Positions 50,459-53,222 of a stretch of 53,222 bases of DNA are shown here, one piece after another. Under the pieces are notes generated by a model that saw nothing but the letters and a program-made list of their open reading frames with translations, ran no database searches and had not been told where the DNA came from. Each line of letters starts with the position of its first letter. The stretch's first letter is position 1. Origin of the DNA: a virus; IMG/VR virus record IMGVR_UViG_3300025141_000133, positions 1 to 53,222 of that record. One strand, written 5' to 3'. A program made the translations under genes and the position numbers.

Positions 50459-51268
50459 TTAGTAAGGATACCCACTTCCATTCCAATGCTTAAACCAATC
50501 AATATATGCATATTTGCCTGAAGATATTGAGCCCCAACTATTAAACCATGTTGTATATACTACTGAATGATTATTGTCAGCAACATCAATTTCTTGTCTA
50601 CCACCTACATATACTCTATGTTGCTGGTCACCCAAACCTGGCCCATTTCTAATGCAGTAAGTTACCGTATACCAAGTATCAAGACTAAATACACTGGAAA
50701 CAGTGGCTAGATAAGCATTGGTAGGCCCCCTTCTATGGAGTCTCAGTTGCCCATTATTTTTAACTTGAACTTCATAAGACGACGATGGGGGCCAACTAGT
50801 AGAATTGTTCATTTGCAATGTGAATGTCTGTGGCTTATTCATGCCCGAAGATAGCTTAACTCGCCATTCCCATGTTTGATAGTCACCATTACTAAACGCT
50901 GTAGTAAGGTCAACATAAGCCCTTGGTGTAGCCTCGCCAGGATTGTATAGCTTTAATACGCCACCAGTAGCTGTAGCACCATTAGTAACAACCCAAGTTG
51001 GTCTTGTTGCAACATAAGCGTCATCTGTGTCATCTGGCTCTGTACCACTAAATGCCATTTCTGTAAAGGTATCTCTATGGTTCGTCTTGTTATCGTCCCA
51101 ATCATCAATTATTAAGCCTTTGTAGTCTCTGTATATAGCTGACCACTCTGTTCCATCCTTAACATAGGCTTTGGCTCTCTTCCAAGTACTGCCAACCTTT
51201 ACATGTGGTATTGAATCTTCCCACGAACCACCGTTCTTTACATTCAGTCCCATTAGTATTCCAGCCAT
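50459..51268 (-). CDS. Adhesin-like tail protein with lectin-type (LamG-like) domain
   Basis: 269 aa. The first ~50 residues (VGSTWKRAKAYVKDGTEWSA) resemble the VGxxWKxxxAYVK shaft repeat of fibers. Residues ~70-265 form a beta sandwich with LKLYNPGEATPRAYVDL, WEWRVKLSSGMNKP and RVYVGGRQEIDV, in the style of concanavalin/LamG carbohydrate-binding domains. It is the gene directly after tail fiber B, overlapping its end by 16 bases, so the two probably act together in receptor binding. Confidence 0.65.
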   Translation of the reverse strand: MAGILMGLNVKNGGSWEDSIPHVKVGSTWKRAKAYVKDGTEWSAIYRDYKGLIIDDWDDNKTNHRDTFTEMAFSGTEPDDTDDAYVATRPTWVVTNGATATGGVLKLYNPGEATPRAYVDLTTAFSNGDYQTWEWRVKLSSGMNKPQTFTLQMNNSTSWPPSSSYEVQVKNNGQLRLHRRGPTNAYLATVSSVFSLDTWYTVTYCIRNGPGLGDQQHRVYVGGRQEIDVADNNHSVVYTTWFNSWGSISSGKYAYIDWFKHWNGSGYPY

Positions 51269-53022
51269 ATGTCGCCAGATGAACCACCAGAAGGTGCATC
51301 ATCGTCAACATATATTGTAGGACTATTATCAATATCAGAAGTAATTGTAGCCATGTTAGAAACACCGCTCATTTGCCCATCAATCGTAATTCCACCACCA
51401 AATTCGGTCGCGCCCAGGTTCCCTTCTGGGTCTATTTTAACACAATCACCCCCATCGACTTCAAACAAGTTATCACCAGCTGAGGAATCATGAACAATAA
51501 AAGGATAACCATATGTATCACAATAGAACCTGCCAAAAACTGCAAGTTCTACATCTGGATTCGCATTATAAGCATCATTACCAGCAGTAACCTTCCCAGT
51601 AACCCCTACATTCCCAGCAAATGTGGCGTTGCCAGATGTATTTATACTGAATTTCTCAGACCCAGATACTTTGATCTTATGACTTGAACCATTTAATTCT
51701 AATGCTTTGTATGAGCCTCCACCACTTCTATCATATGCTAAAATCTTACCAGTATTACTTGTATACCCCAATTCTATGCCACCACCAGTGACTGTTGGAG
51801 TACCATTACCAGTAATTTGGACTCTTCCAACAGTAGATACAATACCAGTCAATGTAAGGTCACCATTTGTTGCTAGTAGGAAAGCAGGCCATGCTCCCCC
51901 CTGTGAAGGGCCTATGTAGTATTCACTTCCATCTACACCAGCGTTATCCGAATCTGTAAGCCCAGTGGACCAAATTGTAGAGCCAGCAGTTTTGTAATTA
52001 GTGCATCCGAAGCGACTTGTGGCACCTCTATCAATGCTAACCACCGCATGGGCACTTGAATCTATAGTAAATCCTCCTGCAGTTGTATGGACCGTCCCGC
52101 ATGTCAGAATGATTTCATTTTCCACATCATCAACCATCAGGAATGTTTCATTCGCTTCTCCATCCCAATCACCAAGATAAAACTTCCAATCTCCTTGACT
52201 ATCATCAGAGGCGAAATCTAAGAACAAGCCAGCGTCTACATCTTGTGTGCCAGTCACTATTTTACTAGCATCATTGACACCAGTTATTTGTAACTTCGTA
52301 CCAGCACTCGCACCAGCAACCAAACCTAAGGAATCAGTACCAAGAAAACACAGTCCAGTATTTGTGTCACTGCTTCGAAAGATAACTGGTGAACCAAGAC
52401 TGCCATTAGCACTTAGTCCAAGACCAGCAGCAGTAATAGTCCCAGCAAATGTGGCGTTGCTAGAAGTCTCCAAGGTCGCTGCGCTTAAGTGCCCACCAGA
52501 TGCTATACCACCAGAAATATCAACATCGCCAGTGATATCCATTCCATCACCGCCTTCAATCTTCCCATCTACAGCTACCTCATCACCAAATGTGGTGGCG
52601 CTCTCGCATTCTAATCCACCTGTGATTAAAACATCACCACCAGCTTCAGCTTCAAAACATTCATCAACTGTTAAACTACCATCTACAGCTACCTCACCAG
52701 CAAATGTGGCGCCTTGATGTGCGTCGAGAGTAAGAGTAAGTGCATTATCTGTGTAGAATTTTTGAGTATCTGTTGTAAAGTTTATATAATTATTGGTATC
52801 GCCACTATGTCTAATGTTCTCAGAAACATACAGAGTACCATCTACAGTTAAAGTACTACCAACTTGCAATGAACTTGCAAGGGATGCTGCGGCGACAGAG
52901 TTAGCATTAGTAAATAAGTCTACTGTGTTTGTAATAGTACTTACGGCTACATTATTTATTTTTCCAGTTACGTCACCTGTAAAAGTGTCGCCATAACCTT
53001 GTAGTCTTTTCCAACTAGGCAT
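51253..53022 (-). CDS. Tail fiber, allele B, 589 aa
   Basis: Starts MPSWKRLQGYGDTFTG (one Lys shorter than allele A). The first ~110 residues and the last ~125 match allele A, but the centre is different: two VAVDG-type repeats, DMDITGDVDISGG, and unique beta segments, with far fewer repeats than A. Overlap with the adhesin-like gene downstream and the 66-aa gene upstream. The C-terminus ends DAPSGGSSGDIWLEY. Expected to bind a host receptor, with a different specificity from A if the central region is the binding part. Confidence 0.85.
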   Translation of the reverse strand: MPSWKRLQGYGDTFTGDVTGKINNVAVSTITNTVDLFTNANSVAAASLASSLQVGSTLTVDGTLYVSENIRHSGDTNNYINFTTDTQKFYTDNALTLTLDAHQGATFAGEVAVDGSLTVDECFEAEAGGDVLITGGLECESATTFGDEVAVDGKIEGGDGMDITGDVDISGGIASGGHLSAATLETSSNATFAGTITAAGLGLSANGSLGSPVIFRSSDTNTGLCFLGTDSLGLVAGASAGTKLQITGVNDASKIVTGTQDVDAGLFLDFASDDSQGDWKFYLGDWDGEANETFLMVDDVENEIILTCGTVHTTAGGFTIDSSAHAVVSIDRGATSRFGCTNYKTAGSTIWSTGLTDSDNAGVDGSEYYIGPSQGGAWPAFLLATNGDLTLTGIVSTVGRVQITGNGTPTVTGGGIELGYTSNTGKILAYDRSGGGSYKALELNGSSHKIKVSGSEKFSINTSGNATFAGNVGVTGKVTAGNDAYNANPDVELAVFGRFYCDTYGYPFIVHDSSAGDNLFEVDGGDCVKIDPEGNLGATEFGGGITIDGQMSGVSNMATITSDIDNSPTIYVDDDAPSGGSSGDIWLEY

Positions 53023-53215
53023 TAGTATCCTCCTGTGCTATTTCATAATCAGGATCATTCTCAGCCAATGCATCAAATGTTCTCTTTAATTTATCATATA
53101 ATTTTACAACCCAATAATCTCTTGATAGTCGCATCTCTACATTTCCGATAAGTCGTTGTAGTATTTCGGACTCTTCCACCGATAATCTGATTGTTTTAAA
53201 TTTATGCTTATCCAC
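53015..53215 (-). CDS. Small hypothetical protein, 66 aa (copy 2)
   Basis: Protein sequence identical to the copy at 3815-4015, with a few silent base differences. Overlaps the start of tail fiber B by 8 bases. The identical protein with differing silent sites implies separation long enough for base changes but with protein conservation, or exchange between related genomes. Confidence 0.7.
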   Translation of the reverse strand: MDKHKFKTIRLSVEESEILQRLIGNVEMRLSRDYWVVKLYDKLKRTFDALAENDPDYEIAQEDTNA

Positions 53216-53222
53216 TTTTATG

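Noticed and set aside
51490-51687. Plus-strand frames at 13-201 and 51490-51687 with the same protein start
   Set aside because: They are antisense shadows of the shared fiber C-terminal module; no Shine-Dalgarno and no own conservation beyond it.
51253-53022. Peptidase S74 chaperone at the fiber C-terminus
   Set aside because: The C-terminus (ending GDIWLEY) lacks the S74 Ser-Lys pattern; the GIGTTSP repeats alone are not proof of that domain.
1-53222. CRISPR array
   Set aside because: Repeats in the fibers are coding, irregularly spaced and lack spacers.
1-53222. Lysogeny module or insertion sequence
   Set aside because: No integrase, transposase, repressor or inverted terminal repeats were recognised.
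1-53222. Exact terminal redundancy of a linear genome
   Set aside because: The two ends are similar but not identical and differ in module content, so they are alleles or paralogs, not a simple direct terminal repeat.

Overview
The window looks like a nearly complete genome of an AT-rich, lytic, podovirus-like tailed phage, probably uncultured. Genes are tightly packed, with Shine-Dalgarno sites and many ATGA or TAATG start/stop overlaps, so the host is bacterial. I saw no integrase, repressor, tRNA or CRISPR array. A glycoside-hydrolase-108 type endolysin suggests a Gram-negative host, but the sequence alone does not identify it.

Layout. (1) 1-16.1 kb, minus strand: packaging and head genes, read leftward as small zinc-ribbon protein, TerS, TerL, portal, scaffold, major capsid protein, head-tail adaptors, small virion proteins, a short fiber and a long modular tail fiber that runs off the left edge. 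(2) 16.08-16.82 kb: a divergent control region, a GC-richer single gene with its own strong terminator, and an early leader. (3) 16.8-28.2 kb, plus strand: early operon of many small zinc-ribbon or coiled-coil proteins, a DUF932 protein, a RecA/Sak4-like ATPase, an ssDNA-binding-like protein, an AEP primase-helicase, a PD-(D/E)XK nuclease, four candidate structured RNAs, an AT-hook-like protein, and a strong terminator. (4) 28.5-53.2 kb, minus strand: reading leftward, a second tail fiber, an adhesin-like protein, small proteins, the lysis cassette, a metallophosphoesterase, a repeat-rich virion protein, the tail nozzle, internal virion proteins and a 3410-aa giant protein.

The two window ends are near-identical copies of one tail-fiber locus: 1-150 matches 51478-51627, and about 3490-4022 matches 52693-53222. 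Joining base 1 to 51477 keeps the fiber frame open, and joining 53222 to 4023 restores the gene order. The simplest reading is one circular or circularly permuted genome of about 49.2 or 51.5 kb, with two alternative tail-fiber alleles assembled at the ends. All late genes then form one continuous leftward block, and the early genes one rightward block that meets it at a convergent terminator.

The most interesting feature is the 3410-aa protein. Around residues 1796-1839 it carries an R-x-P, L-H-P, D-x-D-x-D pattern matching the catalytic barrel of two-barrel (beta'/YonO/crAss-like) RNA polymerases. It also has KOW-like, SLOG (cpYpsA) and ASCH-like domains. I infer a virion RNA polymerase fused to polyvalent, host-takeover-type domains and injected with the DNA. 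No phage DNA polymerase was recognised, so replication probably uses the phage primase-helicase, ssDNA-binding-like protein and annealase together with the host polymerase.
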